Positions 51,071 to 60,879 of a stretch of DNA of 64,000 bases are shown piece by piece. Numbering within the stretch: position 1 is the stretch's first letter; each line of letters opens with the position of its first letter. The notes beneath the pieces are model-generated. The model was not told the origin of the DNA. It ran no database searches and worked only from the letters and a program-made list of their open reading frames with translations. Location: NCBI RefSeq assembly GCF_028823665.1, contig NZ_JAPEHV010000009.1, positions 1 to 64,000 of the forward strand, written 5' to 3'. Both the position numbers and the translations under genes were made by a program. The stretch is from Microbacterium sp. C7(2022). Its GTDB lineage: Bacteria; Actinomycetota; Actinomycetes; Actinomycetales; Microbacteriaceae.

Positions 51071-52360
51071 ATGATCGCAACGGTCTCGGTGCTGGTCATC
51101 GTCATCATCTGGAGCGCGCTGTCGCGCCCGCTGGATCGGCGCAGCATCACATCGGCGATGTTCCTCGCCACTGCCGGGCTGGTGGTGGCCCTGATCATCC
51201 CCGCGGTGAGCGACATCGAGCTCGAGTCCGAGGTGGTCGAACGCGTCGCCGAGATCGCGCTGGTGCTGCTGTTGTTCAGCGACGCGACCCGTCTCGACCT
51301 GCGCAAACTGCGTCACCAGCTGGGGTGGCCGAGCCGCCTGCTGCTTCTGGGGCTCCCACTGACGATCGTTGCGGGCGCTGCCGTCGGCACCCTGCTCTTC
51401 CCGGGGATGGCCCTGGCCTCGGTTGTGCTGCTGGCGATCATGCTCGCGCCCACCGACGCGGCGCTCGGGCACCGCGTGATCTCTGACACCGAGGTACCGG
51501 CGCGCGTGCGTCAGGCCCTCGATGTCGAGAGTGGTCTCAACGACGGGCTCGCCGTGCCGCTTTTCCTCGTCGCGCTGTCGATCGCGAACGCTGAACTCAA
51601 GGGCGGGGTCACCACCGCAGTGCTGTCGGCGATGGGGGCGCAGATCGGATGGGGGATCCTCGGGGGAGCGGTCGGCGGATGCTTCGGGGCGCTCGCGTTC
51701 CACTTGGCCGATTCCCGAGGGTGGATCGCGAGTGAATGGCGCCAGATCCTGCCCCTGGCCAGTGCGATTCTCGCGTTCACGGTCGCCGATGGGCTGGGTG
51801 GCAGCGGATTCATCGCCGCGTTCGTCGGCGGCATCTTGTTCGGTCGCCTTGCCGGCCCCGCGAGCACCACGACGACACTGTTCGCCGAAGAGGCCGGCGA
51901 GGTCTTCGCCGCGATTACCTGGATCACCTTCGGCGGCGTCGTGTTCCTGATCGCCGCACCCCACATCACGTGGCAGATCATCGTCTACGCGCTGCTGAGC
52001 CTCACCGTCGTGCGAATGCTCCCCGTGTTCATCGTGATGGCAGGTTCAGGGGCCCGGATGCCGACCAAGGCATTCATCGGATGGTTCGGCCCGCGGGGGC
52101 TCGCATCGCTGGTGTTCGTGCTGATCGCGCTCGAGCGCGGCATTCCCGAACAAGCGACCGTGCTCACGACCGTGGTGGTCACCATCGCCCTGAGCATCGT
52201 GCTGCACGGACTGACATCCGTGCCCCTCGTCGGTGTGTACCGCAAGTGGTACGCCGCGCAGGCGGCATCCGATCCTGACTCCGAGGAGTCGGTCAACACG
52301 GTGCTTCCGCGCCTCCGGCGGCAGTTCAGCGCCCGGTTCTCGCGCGCGGACGGTCAGTGA
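51071..52360 (+). CDS. CPA1-family cation:proton antiporter (NhaP type)
   Basis: A 429-residue membrane protein with about 12 helices. The ion-site motif LAPTDAALGHRVISD and DVESGLNDGLAVPLF (ND pair) are clear, as is WFGPRGLASLVFVL near the C-terminus. It extrudes Na+ or K+ in exchange for protons. It is divergent from the NhaC gene, so two antiporters of different families sit back to back. The 3' end overlaps the convergent amine oxidase gene by 7 bp. Confidence 0.92.
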   Translation: MIATVSVLVIVIIWSALSRPLDRRSITSAMFLATAGLVVALIIPAVSDIELESEVVERVAEIALVLLLFSDATRLDLRKLRHQLGWPSRLLLLGLPLTIVAGAAVGTLLFPGMALASVVLLAIMLAPTDAALGHRVISDTEVPARVRQALDVESGLNDGLAVPLFLVALSIANAELKGGVTTAVLSAMGAQIGWGILGGAVGGCFGALAFHLADSRGWIASEWRQILPLASAILAFTVADGLGGSGFIAAFVGGILFGRLAGPASTTTTLFAEEAGEVFAAITWITFGGVVFLIAAPHITWQIIVYALLSLTVVRMLPVFIVMAGSGARMPTKAFIGWFGPRGLASLVFVLIALERGIPEQATVLTTVVVTIALSIVLHGLTSVPLVGVYRKWYAAQAASDPDSEESVNTVLPRLRRQFSARFSRADGQ

Positions 52361-53688
52361 GCGCCGCTCCAGGCGCCCTCGATCGGGATGTCGCGCCCGA
52401 GTACACGGCACGCGGCGCGGTGCCCTGAACACAGCGCCGCGGTGACCGTCGCGGGGTCGTCGGTCCACGTGGCCTCGCCGGCGAGGTGCAGCACACCGCC
52501 GCCGATCGGGGTGGCGAGGTCGTCATGGTCGTTCGTGGTCGACCCCACAGTCATGTAGGCGTATGAGCCGAGCGCGAAAGGATCGCCGCGCCAGTCCGTG
52601 ACATGGACGAGCGTGGGCTTGCCTACACGGTCGCCGTACAGTCGCCGCAGTTGCGCCAGCACAGAGTCGACGATTTCGGCCTCGCTCCAGTCCCACGTCT
52701 CGATCGCCGCGGGCCCGGCGGCGAAGGTCAGCAGCGTGGGGGTGTCGTGCAGGGCGGTGAGGTCGTACCACGAGTGCCACCACTTTCCTTCGGGCCCCTG
52801 CTGCCTGATCGCGTAGACGTCCTCGTCCCAGAACTTCTTCTCGAAACGAAGGAACACCTTCTCGAATGCGTTCATGCGCAGGCGTGACAGGGCGCCAGCC
52901 ACGGGTTCGGGGAGCGGCGGATCGATCGTGAAGTCGTCGCCGCGCAACACGCCGACCGGCACCGTGATGATCGCGCGGTCGGCGCTGAAGTCGCCGAAGT
53001 CGGTGGTGACGTGCACCCCGGCATCCGACCACTGCACTCGCGTCACGACGTGCTCGAGTCGCACATCCAGCCCCGTCACCAGGCCGTCGGCCAGGCGATC
53101 GTAGCCATCGGGGAACACCACTTCATCGCCCGAAATCTCATCGTCGTCGAGTCCGTGCGCGGCGAGATCATCGATGTGCACCCCGTACTGCTCTTCGGCG
53201 CGGTGCTCGAAGTACTCGCGCACGCGCTGAGTGCGCTCGGGGGCCCAGCCCTGCTGCGCCAAAGCGGCTTCGGTGACATCGCGGTACGACGCATCAGGCG
53301 CAGACTCGGCGATCACCGAGACGAGCGCGGCATCTGCCTCGTGGATATCGGTGGTGTAGCGGTGGGCTGCCTCATCGCTCAGGCGCGTGCCCTCAGGGTC
53401 ATAGTGCGCGATCGGGCGCGAGTCGGGCTGGTAGCCGCCCACGGTGAACTCGCGCATGCGCATGCCGAACGCCTCGGCCGCGGCGGCGACCGGACTGTCG
53501 ACGATGCCATGGATCCACGACGCGCCCATGTCGGTGGCCATGCCGTGAGTGCGCACCGTTGTCACCCGCCCGCCGATGCGGTCTCGCGCCTCGAGGACGA
53601 CGACTTCCTGACCGGCGCGCTGAAGCAACCGCGCCGCGGTGAGTCCCGCGATACCCGCGCCGACGATGATCGTGTCCACGCGCTTCAT
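52354..53688 (-). CDS. Flavin monoamine oxidase family protein
   Basis: A 444-residue FAD amine oxidase. The dinucleotide-binding motif is IIVGAGIAGLTAARLLQRAGQEVVVLEARDRIGGRV, followed by GASWIHGI; the C-terminal FAD site is GGVLHLAGEATWTDDPATVTAALCSGHRAA. It oxidises amines or polyamines with production of H2O2. ATG 53688 follows AGGAGG. It stands alone; the substrate is unknown. Confidence 0.92.
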   Translation of the reverse strand: MKRVDTIIVGAGIAGLTAARLLQRAGQEVVVLEARDRIGGRVTTVRTHGMATDMGASWIHGIVDSPVAAAAEAFGMRMREFTVGGYQPDSRPIAHYDPEGTRLSDEAAHRYTTDIHEADAALVSVIAESAPDASYRDVTEAALAQQGWAPERTQRVREYFEHRAEEQYGVHIDDLAAHGLDDDEISGDEVVFPDGYDRLADGLVTGLDVRLEHVVTRVQWSDAGVHVTTDFGDFSADRAIITVPVGVLRGDDFTIDPPLPEPVAGALSRLRMNAFEKVFLRFEKKFWDEDVYAIRQQGPEGKWWHSWYDLTALHDTPTLLTFAAGPAAIETWDWSEAEIVDSVLAQLRRLYGDRVGKPTLVHVTDWRGDPFALGSYAYMTVGSTTNDHDDLATPIGGGVLHLAGEATWTDDPATVTAALCSGHRAACRVLGRDIPIEGAWSGAH

Positions 53689-53801
53689 CCGCGGCCTCCT
53701 CGGTGATGTTTCCGCGCGTCCGACGCTACCGCCCTTGGAGTCTCGGGGCGTACTTGTCAACCCCCTGCACTGATCGTTCCGGGCTACCTAACGTGGCGTC
53801 C

Positions 53802-54347
53802 ATGGAACTCAACGGAAAGCGCATCGCGTTCTTGTCCACCGACGGATTCGAAGATTCCGAGCTGACCTCGCCGTGGAAAGCGGTGACGGATGCCGGAGCA
53901 CACGCGACAATGATCTCGCCCGAATCGGGAACCATCACCGGTAAGAACGGTCATGAGCAGCAGGTCGACCTGGCGGTCACGGACGCGGATGCCGGCGCGT
54001 TCGACGCGCTCGTCCTCCCGGGTGGCGTCGTGAATGCCGATCACCTCAGGATGGACGAGACATCGGTGGCATTCGCAGCCGCGTTCTTCGAACAGCACAA
54101 GCCGGTCGCCGCGATCTGCCATGCCGCATGGACGCTCATCGAATCGGGCGTGGTGAACGGGCGTAAGCTGACCAGCTATCCGAGCCTGAAGACCGACCTT
54201 GTCAACGCTGGTGCCACGTGGGTTGATGAGGAAGTGGTGGTGGATGCGGGTTTCGTCACGAGTCGCACCCCTGATGACCTGCCCGCCTTCAACGCCAAGC
54301 TCATCGAAGAAGTCGCCGAAGGGCGTCACGCCGATCAAACGGCGTGA
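53802..54347 (+). CDS. PfpI/DJ-1 family protein (type 1 glutamine amidotransferase-like)
   Basis: A 181-residue protein of the DJ-1/PfpI superfamily. The nucleophile elbow is VAAICHAAWTL (C106), with E18 in FEDSEL and DALVLPGG also conserved. Members act as deglycases, proteases or stress proteins. ATG 53802 gives normal length. Confidence 0.92.
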   Translation: MELNGKRIAFLSTDGFEDSELTSPWKAVTDAGAHATMISPESGTITGKNGHEQQVDLAVTDADAGAFDALVLPGGVVNADHLRMDETSVAFAAAFFEQHKPVAAICHAAWTLIESGVVNGRKLTSYPSLKTDLVNAGATWVDEEVVVDAGFVTSRTPDDLPAFNAKLIEEVAEGRHADQTA

Positions 54348-54399
54348 CCGACAGAGGGAGAGACATGATGACTGGCAGTGAGCAGCATCCGACATCAAC

Positions 54400-54464
54400 T
54401 GAGGAAAATTCACCCCATGAGGGCGTTCGCAGCGAGACCATCCTCATGGGGCGAATCTTCCTCA
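54400..54464. repeat. 23-bp inverted repeat, 65-bp hairpin element
   Basis: The arm 54400-54422 (TGAGG...CATGAGG) pairs with 54442-54464 (CCTCATG...CCTCA) over 23 bp with two mismatches, across a 19-nt loop. It lies between convergent genes and is AT-richer than its surroundings. It may be a bidirectional terminator or a small mobile palindromic element. Confidence 0.8.
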
Positions 54465-54520
54465 TGGGCTGTCGCGAGTAGCGAGCCGCCCCGTGCAGCG
54501 CTCGAGGCAGCTCGGGGAGC

Positions 54521-56065
54521 TCAATCCTGTGCGGTCTTGGTGCGCTTGGGCAGCAGGCGCAAGGTCAGGATGAGTGCGGTGATGGGCACGATCGCCGCTA
54601 CGAGGCTTGTCAGCTGCAGAGAGTGAGCGAACTGATCGCGGATGCCGTCGGTGATCGCCGCCACCTGATCGGGATCGAGGACTTGGTTGCCGCCTCCGCC
54701 GGTGCTGCTCGAGGTCGACGTGGTCGAGTCCAGAGAATCGCGAACGTCATCGGGGGCGACGCCATCGGGGAGCGAGGCGCCTGAGGTCGAGAGGAAGAAG
54801 CTCGCGATGACCATGAACACAACCGGTCCCAGGGAGTAAAAGGTCTGGCCGATTCCGGACTTCACACCAGCGATCGAGCCGCCCAGTTCTTTGGGGGCGT
54901 AGCTCATCATCAGGTTCGACTCGGGTGTCTGGGTCAGCGCGTTGGAGAGCGACAGCATGATGAAGGCGATGAGCACCAGCCACAAGGATGCGTTCGGCCC
55001 GAGCGAGGCGAACACGAGGCACGTGACGGTGCAGGTAGTCAGGCCGATGAGCAGAGCGTTTCGTGACCCGAGCTTTGTGATCAGACGGCCGGCCCAGCCC
55101 GCGGCGAAGGCCTGAATGATGGCGGCCGGCATCATCAGCAAGCCGAGGATCGCCGTCGATGTCTCCTGCACGACGACCAGGTAGTACGAGACGAGCAGCG
55201 TGAAACCACCGGTCATGAAGTTGAAGGTCGCCCCAGCGGCAACGCCGACATTGAAGCGTCCTCGGCTGAACAAGCCCAGGTCGAGGGCCGGTTGATCGAT
55301 CCGCCGTTCGACGAGAATAAAGCCCACGGCGCCGACGATTCCGATCCCGAGGGGGATCAGGGATGCCGTGTTGATGCCGTCCTGCAGGCGTGAGATGCCC
55401 AGCACTAGGCCTACGAGCGTGACCGCCGCGAGGAGAATCCCGACGATATCGAACCGCCGGCCGGTGGCCTTGGGGATGACGTCGATGAACGCCCACGCGA
55501 GCAACGCGGTGATGAGGGCGAACAGGGCGAAGACCAAGAACCCTGTACGCCATCCGATACTTGTGGCGACCAGACTCGCGATCGCGGGCATTGGTGCCGT
55601 ACACGCGAACGCCATCGCCAGGTAGCTGCCGATGGCGCGGGGGCGTTGCGCGGGGGTGAACGAAGAATTCACGATCGTCAGCGACAGCCCGAGCAAGAAG
55701 GCAAACCCGACACCGACCACGATGCGCGCGACGATGAGCACCGGGAAACTGCCCGACAGGCTCACCATGACCTCGCCGACCAGGGTGATCACCGCGCCGG
55801 CGATGAACATCTGCTTCTTGCCGAGGATGTCGCCCAGCACGCCTGCGCCGAGGATCGTTGCCGCGAGCATCAGCGTGGCGAGGGATGCGATGAAACCCGT
55901 CTCGGATCCCGACAGCCCGAGATCGGCGCGGATCAGTGAGATGTTTGCGGAGAACACGGCAGGGTCGGCCCCGGTGATCGCGAAGCCCATGCCGCATCCG
56001 ATGAGGAGCATCCACTGCCGAGCACTGAATCGCTCGGGCGCAGCGGTGGTCAACGATGACGTCAT
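54521..56065 (-). CDS. MFS transporter (DHA2-like, 14-helix)
   Basis: A 514-residue drug:proton antiporter-type MFS protein. The N-terminal half has GVLGDILGKKQMFIAG (motif A) and ARIVVGVGFAFLLG. The loop before the last helix is Ser/Thr-rich (STTSTSSSTGGGG). ATG 56065 is the conserved start. It is divergent from a second MFS gene of similar type. The substrate is not predictable. Confidence 0.88.
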   Translation of the reverse strand: MTSSLTTAAPERFSARQWMLLIGCGMGFAITGADPAVFSANISLIRADLGLSGSETGFIASLATLMLAATILGAGVLGDILGKKQMFIAGAVITLVGEVMVSLSGSFPVLIVARIVVGVGFAFLLGLSLTIVNSSFTPAQRPRAIGSYLAMAFACTAPMPAIASLVATSIGWRTGFLVFALFALITALLAWAFIDVIPKATGRRFDIVGILLAAVTLVGLVLGISRLQDGINTASLIPLGIGIVGAVGFILVERRIDQPALDLGLFSRGRFNVGVAAGATFNFMTGGFTLLVSYYLVVVQETSTAILGLLMMPAAIIQAFAAGWAGRLITKLGSRNALLIGLTTCTVTCLVFASLGPNASLWLVLIAFIMLSLSNALTQTPESNLMMSYAPKELGGSIAGVKSGIGQTFYSLGPVVFMVIASFFLSTSGASLPDGVAPDDVRDSLDSTTSTSSSTGGGGNQVLDPDQVAAITDGIRDQFAHSLQLTSLVAAIVPITALILTLRLLPKRTKTAQD

Positions 56066-56223
56066 GGGGCTCCCTGCTCGGTGATGGGCGCGGCCGCCTC
56101 TCCTCGCCGAACGTATCGCAAACCGCCCCTGACCGGCATCACTTTCGCTCTTTCGCGGCGACAACCGGCTCTGCTAGTGTCTGGCCCGCGAGGGTTCCGC
56201 TGATGATGCCGCTGGAGGCACTG

Positions 56224-57873
56224 GTGACTGAAACGACCGGCAGTAGGGTGAAAAAGGGAACGACGGCGGCGCTCATCGCACTGACCGCGGCGTCGTGTCT
56301 GCAGGTGGTCGACCCCACGGCGAACAACATCGCCATCGTCGGGGCATCCATCGATTTGGGGATGTCCGCATCAGAGCGGGCCTTTGCCGCGAGCATCGGC
56401 ACGCTCGCCCTCGCGGCGTTCATCCTCACCACCGGCTCGCTCGGCGACCGGTTGGGTCGACGCAAGGTCATGCTCGCCGGGCTTGTCGTCGCCGGTTTGG
56501 GTGGCGTGATCACCGCGATCGCCCCGACCACTCTGGTCTTCATGGCGGGGCGCGCCACCACCGGGATCGGCATCGCCGCCGCCTTCGGATTGAGCTTCGC
56601 TCTGCTACGAGAAGTCCTGCCCAACAACATCCCCAAAGCCGTGGCATTCTGGTTGGCCGGGCAGACGGCCGCGGCCCTCGTTCTCGGCGTCGTCGCGGGC
56701 TGGATGGCGGGAATCGGGTGGCGATTCGGCTATCTGCTGATGCCTCTCGTGGCCGCCATCGCGTTCCTGATGTGCATGAGAGGTCTTCCCGAGGCGAAAG
56801 CACCAAACCCCGGAAAATTCGACTACGTCGGGCTCTTGGCCATCGCCGTCACCATGGCCGGCATCATCTACGGGCTCTCCAGCGCGGCAAGCGCGGGCTG
56901 GACCTCGGCCGTGGTTCTCGTGCCAATCGGTGTGGGGGTTGTCGCGTTCATCGTGTTCGTGTGGTGGGAGGCGCGCACCGCATCCCCCGCGTTCCCGGTC
57001 AAACTGTTCAAGGACCCCGAATTGGCCGGCTCGGTCGCGGTGGGCTTCTCGTTCAACATGTGGCAGGCCGTGGTGATGATCCAACTGTCCATGCTGTGGC
57101 AGTACGTGTTCCTCTACCAGCCGCTCCAGGTGAGCCTCGGCCAAATGCCGATGAGCATCGCCATGGTGATCGGTGCTACCGTCGCCGGCCGCCTGCTGTC
57201 GAAGGGTATTCCGGCGGCGGCGAACCTCATCGTCGGCCACGTCTTGTTGATCGGGACGCTGATCTGGTTCGGCTTCACCACCGTCAGTGCGCCGTACATC
57301 TTCTTCTGCATCCCAATGGTCATCGGTGGGTTCGCCCGCATGCTCAACGAAACCACGATGGGTCAATACTTCGTCAGCAAGCCGCCGCCAGCGCTGACCG
57401 GCGCCATGGCGTCGTCGAAGACTGCTATCGGGCAGATGAGTTTCGCCCTCGGTACGGCGCTGTCGTCCACGTTCCTGTTCGGTCAGTACGGGCGAGGGAT
57501 CGCGGAGGCGTTCGCGGAGGCGAACGTCGAGCCGAGCCAGCAGGGGCAGTACACCGGCCTCATCACGCAGTACGTTTCCGGCGGAGACATGTCGGAGTAC
57601 GACCCCGACCTGGTGGAGCAGGTGATCGCACAGGCATCCGAGATCTTCGTCACCTCGTTCAACGGCACGATGTTCATCTTCGCCGGCATCCTCACCGTCT
57701 TCGCGATCATCTCGACGCTCTTCTTCTGGCGAGCCGGGCGCATGCGCAAAGCCGGGACACTGGTCAACGGTCCGCTGGACCTCAACGGAAAGCCTGTCGC
57801 GCTCAGCACAGGTTCCGCCGACTCGCCCACCGACACCCCCGACGCACGCACCGACAAGGGAGATCAGTCATGA
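56224..57873 (+). CDS. MFS transporter coupled to an amidohydrolase
   Basis: A 549-residue MFS permease with about 14 helices; motif A is GSLGDRLGRRKVMLAG. GTG 56224 is chosen because GGAGG lies 5 nt before it; an ATG 21 bp upstream lacks one. Its stop overlaps the amidohydrolase start by ATGA, so uptake or export of the amidohydrolase substrate is likely. Confidence 0.88.
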   Translation: MTETTGSRVKKGTTAALIALTAASCLQVVDPTANNIAIVGASIDLGMSASERAFAASIGTLALAAFILTTGSLGDRLGRRKVMLAGLVVAGLGGVITAIAPTTLVFMAGRATTGIGIAAAFGLSFALLREVLPNNIPKAVAFWLAGQTAAALVLGVVAGWMAGIGWRFGYLLMPLVAAIAFLMCMRGLPEAKAPNPGKFDYVGLLAIAVTMAGIIYGLSSAASAGWTSAVVLVPIGVGVVAFIVFVWWEARTASPAFPVKLFKDPELAGSVAVGFSFNMWQAVVMIQLSMLWQYVFLYQPLQVSLGQMPMSIAMVIGATVAGRLLSKGIPAAANLIVGHVLLIGTLIWFGFTTVSAPYIFFCIPMVIGGFARMLNETTMGQYFVSKPPPALTGAMASSKTAIGQMSFALGTALSSTFLFGQYGRGIAEAFAEANVEPSQQGQYTGLITQYVSGGDMSEYDPDLVEQVIAQASEIFVTSFNGTMFIFAGILTVFAIISTLFFWRAGRMRKAGTLVNGPLDLNGKPVALSTGSADSPTDTPDARTDKGDQS

Positions 57874-59483
57874 CCGCACCCCAACTCATTCTCACCGGCG
57901 GCACCGTCATCACCGTCGATGACGCCGACACTCTCGCTGAGGCGATCGCCGTCACGGACGGGCTGATCAGCGCCGTCGGCACCGCTGCCGAGGTGGGAGC
58001 ACTCGCAGACGACACCACGCGCGTGATCGACCTTGACGGCAAGACTGTCATCCCCGGCTTCGTCGATGCGCACAGTCACGTGTCGATGGGAGCGCCGTAC
58101 ATCAAGCACGCAGCGCTGCAGCCGGCTCCGACCGGCGACGTGCATACGGTCGATGACATCGTGCGCAAACTGCACGAGGCCAAAGAGCGCAACAACCCGG
58201 CGCCGGGTGAGTACGTCATCGGATGGGGCTACTACCCCGAAGAGATGGATGACGACGGTGCGGTGACGGCAGACCTGCTTGACCGCGAGTTCCCCGACCA
58301 CAAGGTCGTGGTCGTGCACATCTCGGGCCACGGCGGTGTCGCAAACACGCGCGTGCTCGAAGCCGCCGGGTTCGTCGACGGCGTTGCAGACCCCGACGGT
58401 GGGACCATCGTCCGCTACCCGGGTACCGAGAAGCCGAACGGTGTGCTGTGGGAGCAGGCCTGGATGCCGCTGGTGTTCAGCCTGCTCGACTACGAAGAGT
58501 CCGCGATGCTCGCGATGCTGCACGAGTATGCGCGCTGGGGGATGACCACGGTGCAGGATGGTGCGGCCACGATGGAGCAGGTCCGCAACATTCGACAACT
58601 CGCCGAGTCCGACAAGGGCATTCCTATTGATGTCCGTTCGCTCGTGATCTTCAACGAGCTCGAAGAGGGGATCGAGTCAGGCCTCGTCGGGACGACCTCC
58701 GCAGGCCACACAGTGCAAGGCACCAAGCTGATCCTGGATGGTTCGCCGCAAGGGCGCACCGCGCGGGTGACGGAAGAGTACGTCACCGGTGGTCCTGGCG
58801 GGGAGCACCACTGGCACGGCATCTCGGTGATCGACCAAGAGACGACGGACAAAGTGGTCGCCCTCGCGTACCAGCACGGTATCCAGGTGTTCGCGCACGT
58901 GAACGGCGACGGCGCCATTGACCAGTTGCTGAACGCGCACCGCGCTGCGGTGGCCAGCGGTGCGCAGGCGCCGGGACGCACGATTCCCATCCACTCCCAG
59001 GTCATGCGCATTGATCAGCTCGACGAATACGTCGCCGAGGGGTTCGAGCCCTCGATGTTCACGGTGCACACGTATCTGTTCGGCGACACCCACATCAAGA
59101 ACTTCGGTGAGAAGCGCGCCTTCGGGATCTCACCGATGCGCTCCGCGATCGATCGTGGTCTGCGACCGACCAACCACTCCGACTACCCGATCACGCCGAT
59201 CAATCCGCTCCTGCTGTTGTGGTCCTCGGTGGTGCGTCGCTCGACGGGCGGTGTCGTGCTCGGCGAGGGCGAGCGTGTGACGCCGCTCGAGGGCCTGCGT
59301 GCGCTCACGATCAACGCGGCGTACGAACACCGGTGCGAAGACGACCGCGGCTCGATCGAGGTGGGCAAGCTCGCCGACCTGGTGGTACTCGAGCGCAACC
59401 TTCTCGACGTCGAACACGACGACATCCCGGGCATCCCCGTTGTCGCCACCTTCAAGCGCGGAAAGGCCGTCTACGAGGCCTGA
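57870..59483 (+). CDS. YtcJ-type amidohydrolase
   Basis: A 537-residue metal-dependent hydrolase of the amidohydrolase superfamily. The metal-binding HxH lies in VIPGFVDAHSHVSMG, later histidines in VFAHVNGDGAIDQLL and IPIHSQVMR, and the C-terminal NHSDYPITPINPL matches the YtcJ subgroup. It ends in the composite beta domain (LADLVVLERNLLDV). Cytoplasmic; substrates of this group are amides, ureas or formamides, not assignable here. It is translationally coupled to the MFS gene. Confidence 0.92.
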   Translation: MTAPQLILTGGTVITVDDADTLAEAIAVTDGLISAVGTAAEVGALADDTTRVIDLDGKTVIPGFVDAHSHVSMGAPYIKHAALQPAPTGDVHTVDDIVRKLHEAKERNNPAPGEYVIGWGYYPEEMDDDGAVTADLLDREFPDHKVVVVHISGHGGVANTRVLEAAGFVDGVADPDGGTIVRYPGTEKPNGVLWEQAWMPLVFSLLDYEESAMLAMLHEYARWGMTTVQDGAATMEQVRNIRQLAESDKGIPIDVRSLVIFNELEEGIESGLVGTTSAGHTVQGTKLILDGSPQGRTARVTEEYVTGGPGGEHHWHGISVIDQETTDKVVALAYQHGIQVFAHVNGDGAIDQLLNAHRAAVASGAQAPGRTIPIHSQVMRIDQLDEYVAEGFEPSMFTVHTYLFGDTHIKNFGEKRAFGISPMRSAIDRGLRPTNHSDYPITPINPLLLLWSSVVRRSTGGVVLGEGERVTPLEGLRALTINAAYEHRCEDDRGSIEVGKLADLVVLERNLLDVEHDDIPGIPVVATFKRGKAVYEA

Positions 59484-59548
59484 TCATCCGAGGCCTCGCG
59501 GCCACGCCGGTAGGGTCTTCGAGAAGCGAAGATCCCGAGGAGGCGCGG

Positions 59549-60478
59549 ATGAGCAAGCTGAGCAGGGCTGAGCGGCGCGAAGCGGCGCGCGCCGAGCTCA
59601 AGGACACTGCCTACGAGATCTTCATTGGCGTGCTATCGCTGCTGTCGATCGCAAACATCGTGCTGGTCTTCGCGCTCGCCGACGACCCCGCGATGCAGAC
59701 CGTGCTGAGCGTCATGAACGCCCTGTTCAGCCTGATCTTCCTCGGCGACTTCATCTACCGAATCGTGACGGCGAAGTCCGCGAGCGCATACTTCTTCCGC
59801 TACTTCGGGTGGGCCGACCTGCTCGCGAGCCTGCCGTTCCCGCAGCTGAAGATTCTGCGTCTTTTCCGCGTGATCCGGGTGTTCCGTCTGCTGTCCGAAG
59901 TCGGCGGCCGCACGGTGTGGAACACGCTGGTGCGCGATCGCGCCGACAGTGCCCTGATGACGCTGCTGTTGATGGGCGTGTTCGTCCTCCAGTTCGGCAG
60001 CCTCGCCGTCCTCTTGGCCGAAGAAGACGTCGAAGGTGCCAACATCACCACCGCGTCGGACGCGCTCTGGTACACCGTCGTCACGATCTCGACCGTGGGT
60101 TATGGCGATCACTATCCGGTCAGCCAGGTCGGCCGCTTCATCGGAGTACTGATCATCATCGTCGGCGTCGGCATCTTCGGTACCTTCACCGGGTACCTGG
60201 CGAACGCCTTCCTCGGCTCGAAGGGGGATGAGGAGGGCGCGGATGCCACGGGCGCGGCATCCGACATCGAATCCGTCGACGACGAGGCGCTCGCAGCACC
60301 AGCCGCGCAAGGTGTCGCCGCCGGCGCGGCATCCGGTGCCGTCGCGGCAGGAGTGCGGGCCTCGGAGGAAGCGGACGAACGCGAAGCGGAAGAGGACCGT
60401 GATGCGAGGATCGAGCAACTGCTCGCTCAGTCCGAGCAGGCGCTCGCCGAAGTGCGTGACCTACTCGCGCGAAAATAG
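59549..60478 (+). CDS. Voltage-gated-type K+ channel
   Basis: A 309-residue six-helix ion channel. The voltage-sensor-like S4 is LKILRLFRVIRVFRLL, and the pore helix with selectivity filter TVGYGD (182-187) lies in DALWYTVVTISTVGYGDHYPV. The C-terminal cytoplasmic tail is Ala/Asp/Glu-rich and ends in a short coiled coil (ARIEQLLAQSEQALAEVRDLLARK) that probably tetramerises the channel. ATG 59549 follows GAGGA. Confidence 0.92.
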   Translation: MSKLSRAERREAARAELKDTAYEIFIGVLSLLSIANIVLVFALADDPAMQTVLSVMNALFSLIFLGDFIYRIVTAKSASAYFFRYFGWADLLASLPFPQLKILRLFRVIRVFRLLSEVGGRTVWNTLVRDRADSALMTLLLMGVFVLQFGSLAVLLAEEDVEGANITTASDALWYTVVTISTVGYGDHYPVSQVGRFIGVLIIIVGVGIFGTFTGYLANAFLGSKGDEEGADATGAASDIESVDDEALAAPAAQGVAAGAASGAVAAGVRASEEADEREAEEDRDARIEQLLAQSEQALAEVRDLLARK

Positions 60479-60506
60479 CAAGCCCCTGCTGGATAAATCG
60501 CAGGTC

Positions 60507-60544
60507 GATTAGCGTTCTTCTTACCGTTCGGGGGAACGCTAATC
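60507..60544 (+). promoter_or_regulatory. Perfect 11-bp hairpin just before a small gene
   Basis: GATTAGCGTTC (60507-60517) pairs perfectly with GAACGCTAATC (60534-60544) around a 16-nt loop. It ends 2 bp before the GGAGG of the following gene. It could be an operator, an mRNA structure controlling translation, or the terminator of the channel gene. Confidence 0.7.
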
Positions 60545-60557
60545 ACGGAGGTTGCCC

Positions 60558-60857
60558 ATGTCATATCCGCTGCATCGTCGATTCAACCTCGTGCGGGTGT
60601 CATCGATGGAATGGATGCTCGTCGACGCATCCCTGACCGAACACGATCCGCGTCGCATCGTCGGACGCGTGTACGAAGTCGACGAGCTCGAGTTCGATGT
60701 CACGTGGTCGCGTGACCTCGGGCTTCCGGAGCACTTCATGTCGCCCGCAGACGCGCTCGAAGCGCTCGAACGCTCGACGGTCCCGCGGCGCCGCGCATCA
60801 ACTCGCCCGGTGCCCATCCCTCACCTGCCGCCGCTCAGCCCGGGCACCGCGGCGTAG
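60558..60857 (+). CDS. Small hypothetical protein (99 residues)
   Basis: ATG 60558 has GGAGG 6 nt upstream. The product MSYPLHRRFNLVRVSSMEWMLVDASLTEHDPRRIVGRVYEVDELEFDVTWSRDLGLPEHFMSPADALEAL looks like a compact alpha/beta domain followed by a Pro/Arg-rich tail. No family is recognised with certainty. Its unusual feature is the hairpin directly before the ribosome binding site. Confidence 0.7.
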   Translation: MSYPLHRRFNLVRVSSMEWMLVDASLTEHDPRRIVGRVYEVDELEFDVTWSRDLGLPEHFMSPADALEALERSTVPRRRASTRPVPIPHLPPLSPGTAA

Positions 60858-60879
60858 GCTCGAGCGGCGGCGGCGATAG

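Noticed and set aside
56295-57869. Fusion of a long Arg-rich N-terminus to the amidohydrolase
   Set aside because: This part is the MFS gene read in another frame; the amidohydrolase starts at the ATGA overlap.
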